This document shows positions 52,088 through 60,013 of a stretch of DNA of 64,000 nt, in pieces (the stretch's first letter is position 1; each line of letters opens with the position of its first letter). Below the pieces are notes generated by a model, which was given only the letters and a program-made list of their open reading frames with translations, did not search any database and was not told the origin of the DNA. The DNA comes from Natronorubrum bangense (GTDB lineage: Archaea; Halobacteriota; Halobacteria; Halobacteriales; Natrialbaceae): contig NZ_CP031305.1 of assembly GCF_004799645.1 (NCBI RefSeq), forward strand, positions 1,302,001 through 1,366,000, in the 5' to 3' direction. Position numbers and translations under genes: made by a program.

Positions 52088-53686
52088 GTGAGCGATACCG
52101 TGGTATCGAATCGACTCGAAAATCTCGTGAATAGGGACGACAGTCAGTCGTCGACTGCGTTGCTCGTCGTGAGCGGGCTGATCGCCGTGGCAGTCGCGTC
52201 ACCGGTCGTCTGGATCGCCCTGCGTGCGAGAAGGGTCGATCCGGCGAGAGCGGCGGATCTCATGTTCTCGGCTCGGACCGCCGAAATCCTCCTCAACAGT
52301 CTCGGCCTGATGGCCGGGGTGACGTTCCTCTCGATCCTGATCGGGGTCCCACTGGCGGTCTTGACCACGCGAACGGACCTCCCGTACCGTCGCCTGTGGA
52401 CGATCGTCGCTGCCTTGCCGCTCGTGATCCCGAGTTACATCGGGGCGTTCGCGTTCGTCTCCACCTTCGGGCCCTACGGCGAACTGAACTCCGTCCTCGG
52501 CGTGGGACTCCCCGACGTCCGTGGGTTCCCCGGGGCCGTGGTCGTGATCACTCTCTACACCTATCCCTACGTCTTCTTGACGACTCGAGCGGCACTGCTG
52601 TCGATGGACGCCTCGCTCGTCGACGCCGCACGGACGCTGAACGCCGACCGACTCGAAGCGTTTCGCCGGGTGACCCTACCACAGATCCGGCCAGCGATCG
52701 CCGCCGGGTCGTTACTGGTCGCACTCTATGCGATTTCGGACTTCGGGACGCCGGCGTTCATGCAGGTCGACGTCTTCACGCGGGCGATATACTGGGAGTT
52801 TGGCGTGCCCAACGTGGAGTATGCGACGCTGTTGTCGCTACAACTGCTCGCGGTGACCGCCGTCGTCCTCCTCATCGAGGCGAAAGTCGGTCAGCAGGAC
52901 AACGCGAGCGGAGGCGGTGGACGTGGCGCACAGATCCGACTGGGCAAGTGGAAGTGGCCAGCAATGGGCGGCGTCGCCACTCTCGGCGTCGTGACGCTCG
53001 TCGTCCCGATCGCGATCTTCAGTATGTGGCTGCTGCGAGGAACCGGGGGAGAAGCACCGTCGTACGCCTTCGAGTGGGGATATGCGATCAACTCCGTCTA
53101 CCTCGCCGCCTTGGCGGCGCTCGTCGCAGTCGTGCTCGCTCTTCCCGTGGGATACCTCTCGGCGCGGTCTGACTCGCCACTCGCCCGACTGTTCGAACGG
53201 GCGACCTACGTCGGCTTCGCGGTTCCCGGAATCGTCATCGGCCTCGCACTCGTGTTCTTCGGTGCGAACTACGCCTCCTGGATCTATCGGACTGTTCCGC
53301 TACTCGTGTTCGCCTACGTCGTGCGCTTTCTCCCACAGGCAGTCGGAACGACACGCGCGTCCGTACTCCAGGTCGACGAGAAGTTGCCCGAAGCCGCACG
53401 GACGCTGAACGCAGGGAGAAGAGAGACGTTCCGGCGGGTGACTCTCCCACTGATCGCTCCAGGAGTCGTCGCCGGTGGCGTGCTCGTCTTCCTGACCACG
53501 ATGAAAGAACTGCCGGCAACCCTGATGCTCCAGCCCATCGGAATGGAGACCCTGGTGACACTCATCTGGAGCGCCCACGGCACCGCCTACTACCGCTACG
53601 CCGCACTTCCAGCACTTATCCTCGTGGTGATCTCCGGACTCTCGATGCTGATCTTGCTACGACAGGAGGACAACAATGTCAGCTGA
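52088..53686 (+). CDS. Ferric-iron ABC transporter permease (fused, FbpB type)
   Basis: The 532-residue protein has about twelve membrane helices in two homologous halves. Each half has an EAA loop: DRLEAFRRVTLPQIRPAIAAG and GRRETFRRVTLPLIAPGVVAG. This fused two-domain layout is typical of FbpB/SfuB iron permeases. Translation starts with GTG at 52088, 23 bp after an iron-box dyad; no in-frame ATG fits. It overlaps the ATPase gene by 11 bp. Confidence 0.93.
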   Translation: MSDTVVSNRLENLVNRDDSQSSTALLVVSGLIAVAVASPVVWIALRARRVDPARAADLMFSARTAEILLNSLGLMAGVTFLSILIGVPLAVLTTRTDLPYRRLWTIVAALPLVIPSYIGAFAFVSTFGPYGELNSVLGVGLPDVRGFPGAVVVITLYTYPYVFLTTRAALLSMDASLVDAARTLNADRLEAFRRVTLPQIRPAIAAGSLLVALYAISDFGTPAFMQVDVFTRAIYWEFGVPNVEYATLLSLQLLAVTAVVLLIEAKVGQQDNASGGGGRGAQIRLGKWKWPAMGGVATLGVVTLVVPIAIFSMWLLRGTGGEAPSYAFEWGYAINSVYLAALAALVAVVLALPVGYLSARSDSPLARLFERATYVGFAVPGIVIGLALVFFGANYASWIYRTVPLLVFAYVVRFLPQAVGTTRASVLQVDEKLPEAARTLNAGRRETFRRVTLPLIAPGVVAGGVLVFLTTMKELPATLMLQPIGMETLVTLIWSAHGTAYYRYAALPALILVVISGLSMLILLRQEDNNVS

Positions 53687-54878
53687 CGACCAACAGATCG
53701 GACGGTCCCGATCGACGACCGAAGAATCGACCGCAACCACAGACACGAACGCCGGCATCTCGAGTCAGACCATCCTCGAGGTCACAAGTGTCACGAAACG
53801 GTTCGGCACCGAGACCGCCGTCTCGGAGCTCTCGCTGTCGGTCCAGGACGGGGAGTTCCTCACCTTCCTCGGGCCCTCCGGCTGTGGGAAGACAACGACA
53901 TTGCGGCTGATCGCCGGCCTCGAGCAGCCCGATGACGGCGTTGTCGAACTCGACGGCGACCGCGTCGCCGACCCCGAGAGTGGAACGTTCGCCCCGCCCG
54001 AAAACCGGGACGTCGGCGTCGTCTTCCAGGATTTCGCGCTGTTCCCGCACATGAGCGTCGCCGAGAACGTCGCCTTCGGTCTCCAGGGGTGGGACGACGA
54101 CAGCACGGACAACCGCGTCACTGAGTTACTCGAGCTCGTCGGGCTGGCCGACAAAGAGGAGGCCTATCCGGAGACCCTCTCGGGCGGCCAGCAACAGCGC
54201 GTCGCACTCGCTCGCTCGCTTGCACCCGAACCCGACGTCCTCTTGCTCGACGAGCCGTTCTCGAACCTCGATGTCGATCTCCGCGTCGAGATGCGCGAGG
54301 AAGTACGGCGAATCGTCAAGGAAGCGGGTGTTACGACCATCTCCGTCACCCACGACCAGGAAGAAGCGTTGTCGATCTCCGATCGGGTCGCCGTGATGAG
54401 CGATGGCCGACTCCAGCAGGTCGACACCCCTGAAGCGGTGTTCCAGCGGCCGAAATCCCGATTCGTCGCCGAGTTTCTCGGCCACGCGAGCTTTCTGTCC
54501 GGCGACGTCGACGGCGACCGCGTCCGAACCACGCTCGGCCCGATCGGTCGGGACCGAATCCACGGGCTCTCAGTCGAATACGACCGAACCGAAATCGACG
54601 TTCTGGTCCGCCCTGATGACCTCCTGGCTCGCCCGGCGGCGGACAGTGACGCCGATGGTCAGGTCATCTATCGCCGGTATCTTGGCCCAACCGTCCTCTA
54701 TCGGGTCGAACTCGAGAGCGGTGAGGTCGTCGAAGCGATGCACAACCACTCCGATCGCCTCGAACTCAACGCGCCGGTGACCGTCGAACTCGCGGCCGAC
54801 CACGGGTTCGCCTGGTTCCCACTTGAAACAGACGACGCGAGTGTGCACCACCAGCAAGAGCCACACCCGCAATCTTAA
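53676..54878 (+). CDS. Ferric-iron ABC transporter ATPase
   Basis: The 400-residue ATPase has a Ser/Thr-rich N-terminal extension (~35 residues), Walker A GPSGCGKTT, Q-loop VFQDFALFPHMSVAENV, signature TLSGGQQQRVALARSL, Walker B VLLLDEPFSNLD, switch SVTHDQEEAL and a C-terminal TOBE-like domain. It belongs to the CysA/FbpC group that drives iron import. It overlaps the permease by 11 bp, so the two are coupled. Confidence 0.94.
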   Translation: MSADDQQIGRSRSTTEESTATTDTNAGISSQTILEVTSVTKRFGTETAVSELSLSVQDGEFLTFLGPSGCGKTTTLRLIAGLEQPDDGVVELDGDRVADPESGTFAPPENRDVGVVFQDFALFPHMSVAENVAFGLQGWDDDSTDNRVTELLELVGLADKEEAYPETLSGGQQQRVALARSLAPEPDVLLLDEPFSNLDVDLRVEMREEVRRIVKEAGVTTISVTHDQEEALSISDRVAVMSDGRLQQVDTPEAVFQRPKSRFVAEFLGHASFLSGDVDGDRVRTTLGPIGRDRIHGLSVEYDRTEIDVLVRPDDLLARPAADSDADGQVIYRRYLGPTVLYRVELESGEVVEAMHNHSDRLELNAPVTVELAADHGFAWFPLETDDASVHHQQEPHPQS

Positions 54879-54907
54879 GTCAATCCCGAAAGTTGTTCAC
54901 GCCAATA

Positions 54908-55486
54908 ATGGAGTATTCGCTCGAGATCGACGGCACACCGGACACAGTACCTGGCGGGACAGGCGTTCTGTTGTTGCATCCAAGCACCGGCGAAACCGAC
55001 CGTATCGACACTGATTTCCTCAAAACCGATACCGACCACTTCCTCGTCGTCTCCACCCGAACAACTGCCCGCGAAGTCAGACAGAAACTCGAGTACTACG
55101 ACGTCGACGAAGAATGCGCCGAAATTCTCGACACGCTGAGCATCGAACGAGGCTACTCTCGGCGAACGAGTGACACCGTCCACTACGTCGCCGCCCCCGA
55201 CGACGTCGACGGCATCGTCGAACACATCGATGGCTTCCTCGAGGCCCACGACGGCAAACTTCGACTCAGCTTCGACTCAGTCACCGAACTCGCTTACTAC
55301 GCCGGCGACGACGAAGCGCTCGACGCCGTCGAACGCATCCTGAACCTGCTCGAAAAACACGACGCTGTCGGGCTCTTCCACGTCTCCGAAGAACCGCACG
55401 ACGAATCACTCGTCGACGAGTTCCGCACTCGCTTCGACGGCATCATCGATCTGGACGCAGACGGCAGCATCGACGCCGAGTTCTGA
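54908..55486 (+). CDS. RecA/KaiC-fold-like haloarchaeal protein (192 aa)
   Basis: The protein shows a Rossmann-like alternation (HFLVVSTRTTAREVRQKLEYYDV; LSIERGYSRRTSDTVHYVAAPDD; LRLSFDSVTELAYYAGDDEALDAVERIL; VGLFHVSEEPHDESLVDEFRTRFDGIIDL) that resembles haloarchaeal relatives of KaiC/RAD55 (DUF7090/DUF7504-like). It lacks a P-loop, so ATP binding is unlikely. It might be a structural or regulatory offshoot. It follows the iron ATPase after 29 bp, but without overlap. Confidence 0.6.
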   Translation: MEYSLEIDGTPDTVPGGTGVLLLHPSTGETDRIDTDFLKTDTDHFLVVSTRTTAREVRQKLEYYDVDEECAEILDTLSIERGYSRRTSDTVHYVAAPDDVDGIVEHIDGFLEAHDGKLRLSFDSVTELAYYAGDDEALDAVERILNLLEKHDAVGLFHVSEEPHDESLVDEFRTRFDGIIDLDADGSIDAEF

Positions 55487-55767
55487 TCGTCGTCGCAACG
55501 CGCCGTCCACCTACTGGTTCAGCCCCAAACTGTAATCGCACAGCGACGGCTGGGTTCGGCCACTCGAGACGAATCACGCCACGATCCAATACGTGGCGCG
55601 TACGAACTGCCGTTCGATCCGAAAAAATGCACCCCGAAACGACGGTCGACTCGAAAGAGAGGGGGAGCGGCCACGGTCACACTCGGCACTGATCGCTGCG
55701 TGGATTTCAGTCACAGCGAACCGGTACCCGCGGTGGTCACAGACGATGCAAATAACTCGTCTGGCCG
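55487..55767. other. Gene-free interval between convergent genes
   Basis: No supportable gene was found. A minus-strand frame reads CDHRGYRFAVTEIHAAI and has no start or family I can recognise. No strong hairpin or box was seen. Confidence 0.45.
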
Positions 55768-56550
55768 TTAGTCAGCGAGCGATTCAAATGTCTTTTCAGC
55801 CCACTTGATCCCGTACTCGGGACCGTGGTCCCGGTAGGCGTCGGTGTCAAGCGCCGCAAACGGCGCTGGCAACTCGATTGCGTGTTTGATCGCTGCACAC
55901 GCGAGCTCTGTCGCGTCCGCAAACTCCGTCTCGCCGCGGGCAACCGCACGCGGCAGCCCCGAAACGCGGTCCTCGAGTCGAGTTCCAGCATCTTGCCAGG
56001 CCGCAGCGAGTTCGGGATGATCATCGTGCCAGCCCGCAAAGACGTCCCGTGTCTGGAGGCCGACCCAGCCATCGTACAGCGCTGCTGCCACCTGATACGT
56101 GCTACTCGGGCCGAGCGCGACCGCTCGATCGAGTTCGCGGTAGTCAGCCTCGAAAAAGCCGAGGAACTGTTCGGGCACCTCGAGATCGAGTTCAACGAAC
56201 GCCTCGGCAAGCAGAAAGTCGACGAAGGCGTCTGGCGACCCCTCAACACGAGGTTTTACGATGACGAGTGGCGGATCGGTCTGGCGCGTCCAGACGACAC
56301 TGCCATCGCCAGGCATCCCGATCGTCAGGTCCGAACTCGCGTAGCGAGCGAGCAGGGTTGGTGCGTCGTCGGGCAGCCACGCTGTCGGATAGCTCGCGGG
56401 CTCGAGCGAGTCGACGAGGAGGCCAAGATCCTCCGCCTGTGCAGGCGGCAGCGTCTCGAAATCACGTTCACAGTCGAGTACCTGCACGTCGGGCGCGTAG
56501 ACGTCCCGAACTGCCTCGACCGGACTCGAGAGCTCGCGGCCGTCGAACAT
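55768..56550 (-). CDS. DUF7089-like haloarchaeal protein (260 aa)
   Basis: The protein begins MFDGRELSSPVEAVRDVYAP and contains ARYASSDLTIGMPGDGSVVWTRQTDPPLVIVKPRVEGSPDAF, LLAEAFVELDLEVPEQFLGFF and YQVAAALYDGWVGLQTRD. This matches the DUF7089 family as I remember it, found next to a tiny membrane peptide. No catalytic motif is evident; it is soluble. Its ATG overlaps the stop of the upstream 29-codon gene (TGATG). Confidence 0.75.
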   Translation of the reverse strand: MFDGRELSSPVEAVRDVYAPDVQVLDCERDFETLPPAQAEDLGLLVDSLEPASYPTAWLPDDAPTLLARYASSDLTIGMPGDGSVVWTRQTDPPLVIVKPRVEGSPDAFVDFLLAEAFVELDLEVPEQFLGFFEADYRELDRAVALGPSSTYQVAAALYDGWVGLQTRDVFAGWHDDHPELAAAWQDAGTRLEDRVSGLPRAVARGETEFADATELACAAIKHAIELPAPFAALDTDAYRDHGPEYGIKWAEKTFESLAD

Positions 56551-56639
56551 CAGACGAGGACCATCTGCGAGATGACCAGCAGCGACAGCAGTGCCGATGC
56601 AGCGATCGTCGTGAGGACGACCTTGGTTGGTGTGCTCAT
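56550..56639 (-). CDS. 29-residue single-helix membrane peptide
   Basis: MSTPTKVVLTTIAASALLSL followed by LVISQMVLV, a short basic start and one hydrophobic helix. It is too small for usual gene finding. Its TGA shares a base with the ATG of the downstream DUF7089-like gene, the classic coupling junction, which supports its reality. No function is known; it could anchor or regulate the DUF7089-like protein. Confidence 0.6.
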   Translation of the reverse strand: MSTPTKVVLTTIAASALLSLLVISQMVLV

Positions 56640-56675
56640 ACAGAACCCCACTCAGTCACGTCGCTTAAATCCATC

Positions 56676-56702
56676 TTTCTCGACCGAAACGGTTTCGAGA
56701 AA
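56676..56702. terminator. Hairpin downstream of the oap operon
   Basis: TTTCTCGA (56676-56683) and TCGAGAAA (56695-56702) make an 8-bp stem; with minus-strand reading it follows oapC and precedes the 29-residue peptide gene. It may end oap transcripts or act as an operator. Confidence 0.4.
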
Positions 56703-56840
56703 ACACGGGACGGGGAGCCCTTCGACGGGTAGCGATATAAAGTCGTTTCACCAGTTTGTGTGATCGACAGACACACCACCAATTCATCTGGAGCCGAATT
56801 TGGCCATGAATACACACGGGAGACGGTGCAATAGAGGGTT

Positions 56841-56861
56841 ACAGTCGAAACAGAGGGGTGT
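56841..56861 (+). repeat. ORB-like element downstream of oapC
   Basis: ACAGTCGAAACAGAGGGGTGT matches the right-hand origin boxes (CAnTCGAAACnnGGGGGT) and lies 24 bp from the oapC stop, in intergenic DNA. Confidence 0.55.
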
Positions 56862-56884
56862 CACTGACGCAGAATTCAGAGCCG

Positions 56885-57874
56885 TTATGCGCCGTCATCG
56901 GCATGCCACGAGTCGGGAACGTCGATGATGTAGCGGCCATCCTCTTGCAGCGAAATAATGTATTCCTCGCGGTTGTACAGCTCCATCAAGTTGAGTTCGT
57001 ACTGGCCAGGGCTGACGATCTTGATGCTCTCGAACTGCTCGTTGAGTTCCGCCCGAAGCTCTTCGATGGATGGCTGATCGCCCGACGGTTCGCTGACAAC
57101 CCGGCCATGCTCCGGTGGCTGTGATTCCACGTCACCGACTGGATCAGTCGACGGCGTCGGCTCGCCAGTCGTTGCATCCGGCTCATGCCGAGCGGTGTCG
57201 GTGGGCAGATCGGCCGACGAAACCACCTCGCTTCGGGCGTCGGCCTGGGCCGTGTCTTCACTCTCTTCGCGTGTCGAGTGACCAACGTTCGTGTTCGACG
57301 GGTCAGACGATGCATCGACGGGAGATGCGGACTCGAAGGTGGCGCGCTCACGCTGGGTGTGGCCAGACTCACCGTTCGGTTCTGTCGATCGGTTCTCGGG
57401 TCGACGGGCCGTCTCCGGCCACTTGCTGAACTCCGCTGTCTCGGCGCGCTGGTCGGTTTCGACTGGATTCTCCTGTCCAGGCCAGGAGCCGTCAGGCTGC
57501 TCGTGCGGAGTCCTGTCGGCCGAACGGCTCCGGTCGTCGGAGTGAACCTGTTCGTCGGGTTCAGTCGGCGTGGCTGACAGATCGCTATCTGTCACACCGT
57601 GGTCGACCGACTGCTCCGACTCCGTCGAAACCCACCCGCGAACAGTCTCTGCGGCGCGTTTGACAGTTCCGGAGGAGTTGCCTGTCCCGGAAGCATCTAC
57701 GACGTTTTCACCGTTCGAAGCGGCTGATTTCGACGGCGCCGACTCGGTCGACCCACTCGTCGTCCCGGCGGGTGCGAACTGAAACTTGTTCCCACCACAG
57801 TTAGGACACCCTGACAGCATCTCTTTGGATCCGTCAGGGAACGTTCGGCCGCAGTTCGTGCATTCGTGTGGCAT
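56885..57874 (-). CDS. oapC: OapC-type zinc-ribbon protein
   Basis: The 329-residue protein starts MPHECTNCGRTFPDGSKEML then CPNCGG, a four-Cys zinc ribbon. A long acidic disordered middle (about 40-260) follows, then a conserved C-terminal domain (SIEELRAELNEQFESIKIVSPGQYELNLMELYNREEYIISL...). Zinc-ribbon proteins next to DUF2073 and an Era-like GTPase at haloarchaeal oriC1 are known as origin-associated protein C. Its ATG overlaps the oapB stop (TAATG), so the two are coupled. Confidence 0.88.
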   Translation of the reverse strand: MPHECTNCGRTFPDGSKEMLSGCPNCGGNKFQFAPAGTTSGSTESAPSKSAASNGENVVDASGTGNSSGTVKRAAETVRGWVSTESEQSVDHGVTDSDLSATPTEPDEQVHSDDRSRSADRTPHEQPDGSWPGQENPVETDQRAETAEFSKWPETARRPENRSTEPNGESGHTQRERATFESASPVDASSDPSNTNVGHSTREESEDTAQADARSEVVSSADLPTDTARHEPDATTGEPTPSTDPVGDVESQPPEHGRVVSEPSGDQPSIEELRAELNEQFESIKIVSPGQYELNLMELYNREEYIISLQEDGRYIIDVPDSWHADDGA

Positions 57875-58275
57875 TAGTCTCGAGACACGAGTGCGCTGAT
57901 CAGCGTTTCGTCCTTGTGGAGCGTTTCGATCTGGTTAGCTGGACCGATGACGGTCAGCTTCGCCGCTGACTCGTCGCCGCCCATGATGCGGCCAAGCAGC
58001 GAGGAGTTGCGCGCCTCCGATTTCGGATACGTCTCGATCTCGATACCGTTGAATTCGTCAGGACTGATCTCAGCCATCGTCACCTCGATGAGTCGGCTCT
58101 CTTCGTCCGGAGACAGGCCCTCCTCCAAGATGACGATGTTCCCATCGTGGACGCCATCGAGAATCATCCGGATCTTCTCCATGGTCGCCATTCCATCCAT
58201 ACGTTCGCCACTAATCAGGTCGATCTGGACACCGTCGGACGCGTCCGGGTCATCGGTGTTGGTTGCTTTTGGCAT
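57874..58275 (-). CDS. oapB: OapB / DUF2073 protein
   Basis: The 133-residue protein contains GVQIDLISGERMDGMATMEKIRMILDGVHDGNIVILEEGLSPDEESRLIEVTMAEI and SLLGRIMGG, the DUF2073 signature. It is an origin-associated protein, thought to act with OapC and the GTPase near oriC1. It sits 6 bp after the GTPase stop and overlaps oapC, forming a three-gene operon. Confidence 0.92.
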   Translation of the reverse strand: MPKATNTDDPDASDGVQIDLISGERMDGMATMEKIRMILDGVHDGNIVILEEGLSPDEESRLIEVTMAEISPDEFNGIEIETYPKSEARNSSLLGRIMGGDESAAKLTVIGPANQIETLHKDETLISALVSRD

Positions 58276-58281
58276 TGACTC

Positions 58282-58920
58282 TCACCCGAAGTACTCCGCG
58301 ATGTTTGCGTAGACTTCGTCCATGTTCTCGCCTTCCTTGGCCGACAGCGGCACTGTCTTGTGCTGTGGGAAGGCGTCCTCGATCCGCTTGACACTCGAGT
58401 CATCGAGGTCAATCTTGTTCGCGAAGATCAGCACCGGAAGATCACGGGATTCGATAATACCGATCAACATCGTGTTGACCTGCGTGATCGGGTCCTCCGC
58501 GCTGTCGAGGACGTAGATGACGCCATCGACGTCCTCACGAAGCCAGTGCATCGCTTCCGCGACGCCTTCGGTGGCTTCGCGAGAACGGCGGATCGCGTCG
58601 TCTTTATCCATTTCATCGGTGAACTCCTCGTAGTCGACTTTGGTCGTCACACCGGGCGTGTCGACGATATCAATTGTCACCGATTTTCCATTTCGTTCGA
58701 TCTCGACGTCCTCTTTTCTTCGCGCGCGACGTGTTTCGTGTGGAACGTGGCTCTCCGCACCGATGGCGTCACCAGTCCAGTCTCGAGCGATTCGATTGGC
58801 AAGCGTTGTTTTTCCGGCGTTCGGTGGACCGTAGATACCGATTCGTTTGGGTTCCTCTTCCGCAAACAGGCGGTCCGTAACCCGAGAGATACTATCTTTA
58901 AGTTCTGTGAACAGTCCCAT
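58282..58920 (-). CDS. Era-like GTPase (Oap operon, OapA type)
   Basis: The 212-residue GTPase has G1 GPPNAGKTT (residues 31-39), switch region HETRRARRKED, G3 DTPGVTT, G4 NKID and G5-like SAKEGEN. It starts MGLFTELKDSISRVTDRLF. Archaeal Era-like GTPases adjacent to DUF2073 and a zinc ribbon mark the oriC1 locus in haloarchaea; they may link replication to translation or cell state. The first gene of the operon, it reads away from the origin. Confidence 0.93.
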   Translation of the reverse strand: MGLFTELKDSISRVTDRLFAEEEPKRIGIYGPPNAGKTTLANRIARDWTGDAIGAESHVPHETRRARRKEDVEIERNGKSVTIDIVDTPGVTTKVDYEEFTDEMDKDDAIRRSREATEGVAEAMHWLREDVDGVIYVLDSAEDPITQVNTMLIGIIESRDLPVLIFANKIDLDDSSVKRIEDAFPQHKTVPLSAKEGENMDEVYANIAEYFG

Positions 58921-59113
58921 CTGTGGGGCCCTCCAGCACCGCGGGGTGCATCTGCGCGTACTACAAACTGAACTCACTTAAGCCTACGTCAGACGTGTAG
59001 ACTGTTCAATAAGTATGAGTTGTCAGCACTGAGAATACTAGTGATATTAACAGCCATGTCGGCAGGTATTTCATGTCATGGCATGTGGTGACTGTTCAGA
59101 TCGTCGTCGAAGC

Positions 59114-59142
59114 AACCCCCACCCCTTCGTTTCGACTGGAGA
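59114..59142 (-). repeat. ORB, left copy
   Basis: AACCCCCACCCCTTCGTTTC then GACTGGAGA, the reverse complement orientation of the boxes nearer to orc1. The G-rich end points away from the A/T-rich segment. Confidence 0.85.
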
Positions 59143-59436
59143 CTGCCAAGAGGGTGGCCCGCCACTGAGGAGTCTTGGACTCATTCCGGGGTGAAAATCG
59201 GTCAAAACCTCCAATATCACGGTGGAAACAGGGCTCAGCTGTCCGTATTCGATGTGATCGAGTGTTCTAGTAACTCGAGCTGCTAAGAGGGAGCGTTCTA
59301 GGAGTTCCTAGTAATAACAACAACTTCACCTAGTAAGATTCTCGTTTTGCTAGTGCTACGGACCGTGTTTCTCACCCACCCAAATAAAACTTCCCGTTGT
59401 AAAGACTCCCCCTCCCCCACCCCCTCTCTCGGAAGG

Positions 59437-59465
59437 TTCCACCTGAAACGAAGGGGTGGGGGGTT
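59437..59465 (+). repeat. ORB, right copy
   Basis: TTCCACCTGAAACGAAGGGG then TGGGGGGTT; pairs as an inverted repeat with the left copy over the core TGAAACGAAGGGGTGGGGG. Confidence 0.88.
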
Positions 59466-59979
59466 AGGCTACTCTCTGGACTGATCATGCTTGTTGCTAA
59501 CTCATCATCTCATTATTTCCTTAATTCACATTCATTCTCGTGCCACCTGCATAATACTCTCGTGAAGGACAGCCTTCTTACAATCTCGCTTATGTACAGT
59601 CGATACGCTGTCACAGTTACGGACGGCTTGGGCAGTCTGATCGCGTCAATCATCTGAAACGCGCCATCTCTCGGAGTCGGATGCGCTATCAAAACTCACG
59701 AGCCCGAGTCACGCTTGATCCAGCGGACCCGAAACGGACGTCTCTCGAGCACCTGTCATTTGGAATAAGCGTCTACTACCACCGAACTGGCCTGTTATGG
59801 CCGGTAGACGGCCGAACAACTCTCGGTTCGCTGGTAGCCACTGATTGAAGGGAAGAATTTAATACCGTGCTTTTCCTCTGTTTCGTTTGCATCAACTGGA
59901 CTCGAGCCAGGAACGCAACAGCGGAGGTCGGCCTCGCTGGGCCATCCCCGTTCCGGTATTCCTGTCTTCGGATCCGAGA

Positions 59980-60000
59980 TTCCACTCGAAACGAGGGGGT
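59980..60000 (+). repeat. ORB adjacent to the orc1 start
   Basis: TTCCACTCGAAACGAGGGGG followed by T, 13 bp before the ATG of orc1/cdc6; an Orc1 molecule bound here could repress its own gene. Confidence 0.75.
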
Positions 60001-60013
60001 ATGTATACGACGG

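Larger units (their letters stand above)
58921..60013. other. Replication origin (oriC1-type) intergenic region
   Basis: Almost 1.1 kb without genes, between the Era-like GTPase and orc1/cdc6. It contains ORBs at 59114-59142, 59437-59465 and 59980-60000. Between the first two lies A/T-rich DNA (about 59265-59545) with TAGTAATAACAACAAC and related stretches, suitable as the unwinding element, and a C-rich tract (59405-59430). GAATTTAATACC (about 59855-59866) is a candidate orc1 promoter. The gene neighbours and ORBs together identify an origin. Confidence 0.88.

Noticed and set aside
53679..54563. Long minus-strand frames opposite the iron ATPase gene
   Set aside because: These are antisense shadows produced by GC-rich codon third positions; the plus-strand ATPase motifs are complete.
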